From contig VBEU01000035.1 of assembly GCA_005883775.1 (NCBI GenBank), positions 1-6,346 of the forward strand: a stretch of DNA of 6,346 nt. The letters are read 5' to 3'. A program made the translations under genes and the position numbers. The notes below the pieces were generated by a model. It was not told the origin of the DNA. It worked only from the letters and a program-made list of their open reading frames with translations, and did not search any database. Below, piece after piece: positions 5,700 to 6,346 of the stretch (the first letter of the stretch is position 1; every line of letters starts with the position of its first letter). The stretch comes from Chloroflexota bacterium (GTDB taxonomy: Bacteria; Chloroflexota; Limnocylindria; P2-11E).

Positions 5700-6346
5700 C
5701 TAGACCAGCAGTCCCTCGAGCGCGGCGACGACCGCCTTCTCGTGATCGCGCGTACGGAAGTCGTGAAGCGGGTGCGGCGGCAGGGCGTGCTCGGCGCTGA
5801 CGCCGCCGCGGCGCGTGTAGAGGACCGGGTAGATATCGCCCGTCGGATTCTCCTCGAGCGTCGCCGCGACGCCGTCCGCCGGACCCGAGTCGAGGAAGCT
5901 CTGCAGCGGGAGGATCCCGTCGTCGACGATGCCACGCTTAGGGTCTTGGACGAGGACGCGCGCGAGATACGACTTCTGGTGCCATAGCTCGGGCGCATTC
6001 GTGACCTCGTGCAATAGATAGGACACGACCTCGGCGCGAGTGACGACCGGGCGCTCGGGATCGATGCCGAAATGCTTCTTAGCGACTTGGCGGGCGAGGA
6101 TGCGTCCGTTGTAGCGGTGGCCGTTGACGCCGCCGGAGTTGCTCGGCAAGCCGTGCTTGCGCAGGCCGGGCGATGCCTGGTGGATCGTCCCGCCGAAGTA
6201 CACGCCTGGGACCGACGCGCTCTCCCAGAACGGCGTCTGCGCGGGGAGCTTGTTGCGGCCGACCGTCGCGACGCCGAGCTTGCCGAGATCCTGGATTGGG
6301 CTCGTGAACCCGGTCGCCGCGATGACATCGTCGACCTCGAAGACGA
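5700..6346 (-). CDS. FAD/NAD(P)-dependent oxidoreductase (flavin monooxygenase/thioredoxin reductase-like), C-terminal part
   Basis: The gene runs leftward from beyond the right edge; 214 full codons are visible and the N-terminal dinucleotide motifs are missing. The first visible stretch, VFEVDDVIAATGFTSP, holds the ATGF motif (residues 10-13 of the fragment) that ends the NADPH domain in flavin-containing monooxygenases and related reductases. Then come LPAQTPFWESASVPGVYF and GGTIHQASPGLRKHG (about 33-65), the closing FAD-binding segment, followed by NSGGVNGHRYNGRILA. The last 130 residues form a polar C-terminal region with no hallmark I recognise. Internal start codons such as GTG at 6203 (reading leftward) lie within the conserved segment, and the open frame continues to the window edge, so the gene should not be called from there. 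The ATGF, FWES and GLRKHG segments fit a group of FAD oxidoreductases usually annotated only as NAD(P)-binding proteins. The substrate is unknown. Confidence 0.85.
   Translation of the reverse strand, partial: VFEVDDVIAATGFTSPIQDLGKLGVATVGRNKLPAQTPFWESASVPGVYFGGTIHQASPGLRKHGLPSNSGGVNGHRYNGRILARQVAKKHFGIDPERPVVTRAEVVSYLLHEVTNAPELWHQKSYLARVLVQDPKRGIVDDGILPLQSFLDSGPADGVAATLEENPTGDIYPVLYTRRGGVSAEHALPPHPLHDFRTRDHEKAVVAALEGLLV

Noticed and set aside
5537..6328. A 263-codon minus-strand frame across the VOC and oxidoreductase genes
   Set aside because: It is composed mostly of Ser, Arg and Ala and overlaps two well-supported genes in other frames.

Overview
The window is high-GC bacterial DNA, roughly two thirds G+C by eye, with strong G/C preference at third codon positions and some GTG and TTG starts. 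The gene content fits a soil or freshwater Actinomycetota or Chloroflexota member. It includes an osmoprotectant-binding protein, an actinobacterial-style flavin disulfide reductase, a DUF1684 protein, a DHA2 transporter, a Ser/Thr/Pro-rich lipoprotein and a VOC protein. Phylum is an inference from style; there is no marker gene. No RNA gene, insertion sequence, CRISPR array, attachment site or origin was seen.

Layout, left to right. (1) 1-387 (+): the C-terminal part of an OpuAC/ProX-type glycine betaine/choline-binding protein, followed by a good intrinsic terminator (407-444) that ends that unit. (2) 551-4082 (+): three genes joined by two 4-base stop/start overlaps. They are a dihydrolipoamide dehydrogenase/mercuric reductase-like FAD enzyme, a DUF1684 protein of unknown function, and a 14-helix DHA2-family MFS exporter. 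(3) 4137-5249 (+): a lipoprotein with a predicted beta-propeller-like exterior domain and a TTG start, 54 bases after the transporter; it may be a fourth operon member. (4) 5340-5693 (+): a small VOC-fold protein with its own recognisable promoter and a strong ribosome binding site. (5) 5700-6346 (-): the C-terminal part of an FMO/thioredoxin-reductase-like FAD/NAD(P) oxidoreductase. It converges on the VOC gene with only six bases between the stop codons.

How the genes work together. The overlaps imply that the flavoenzyme, DUF1684 protein and exporter are co-translated. A redox step plus an uncharacterised protein plus export would suit detoxification or efflux of a small molecule, but no substrate can be read from the sequence. 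The flavoenzyme keeps its redox cysteines and both dinucleotide motifs. It lacks the His-Glu pair of true lipoamide dehydrogenases, so its substrate is probably not lipoamide. I see no clearly new defence or mobile system. The overlapping three-gene unit and the altered flavoenzyme are the parts most worth following up.
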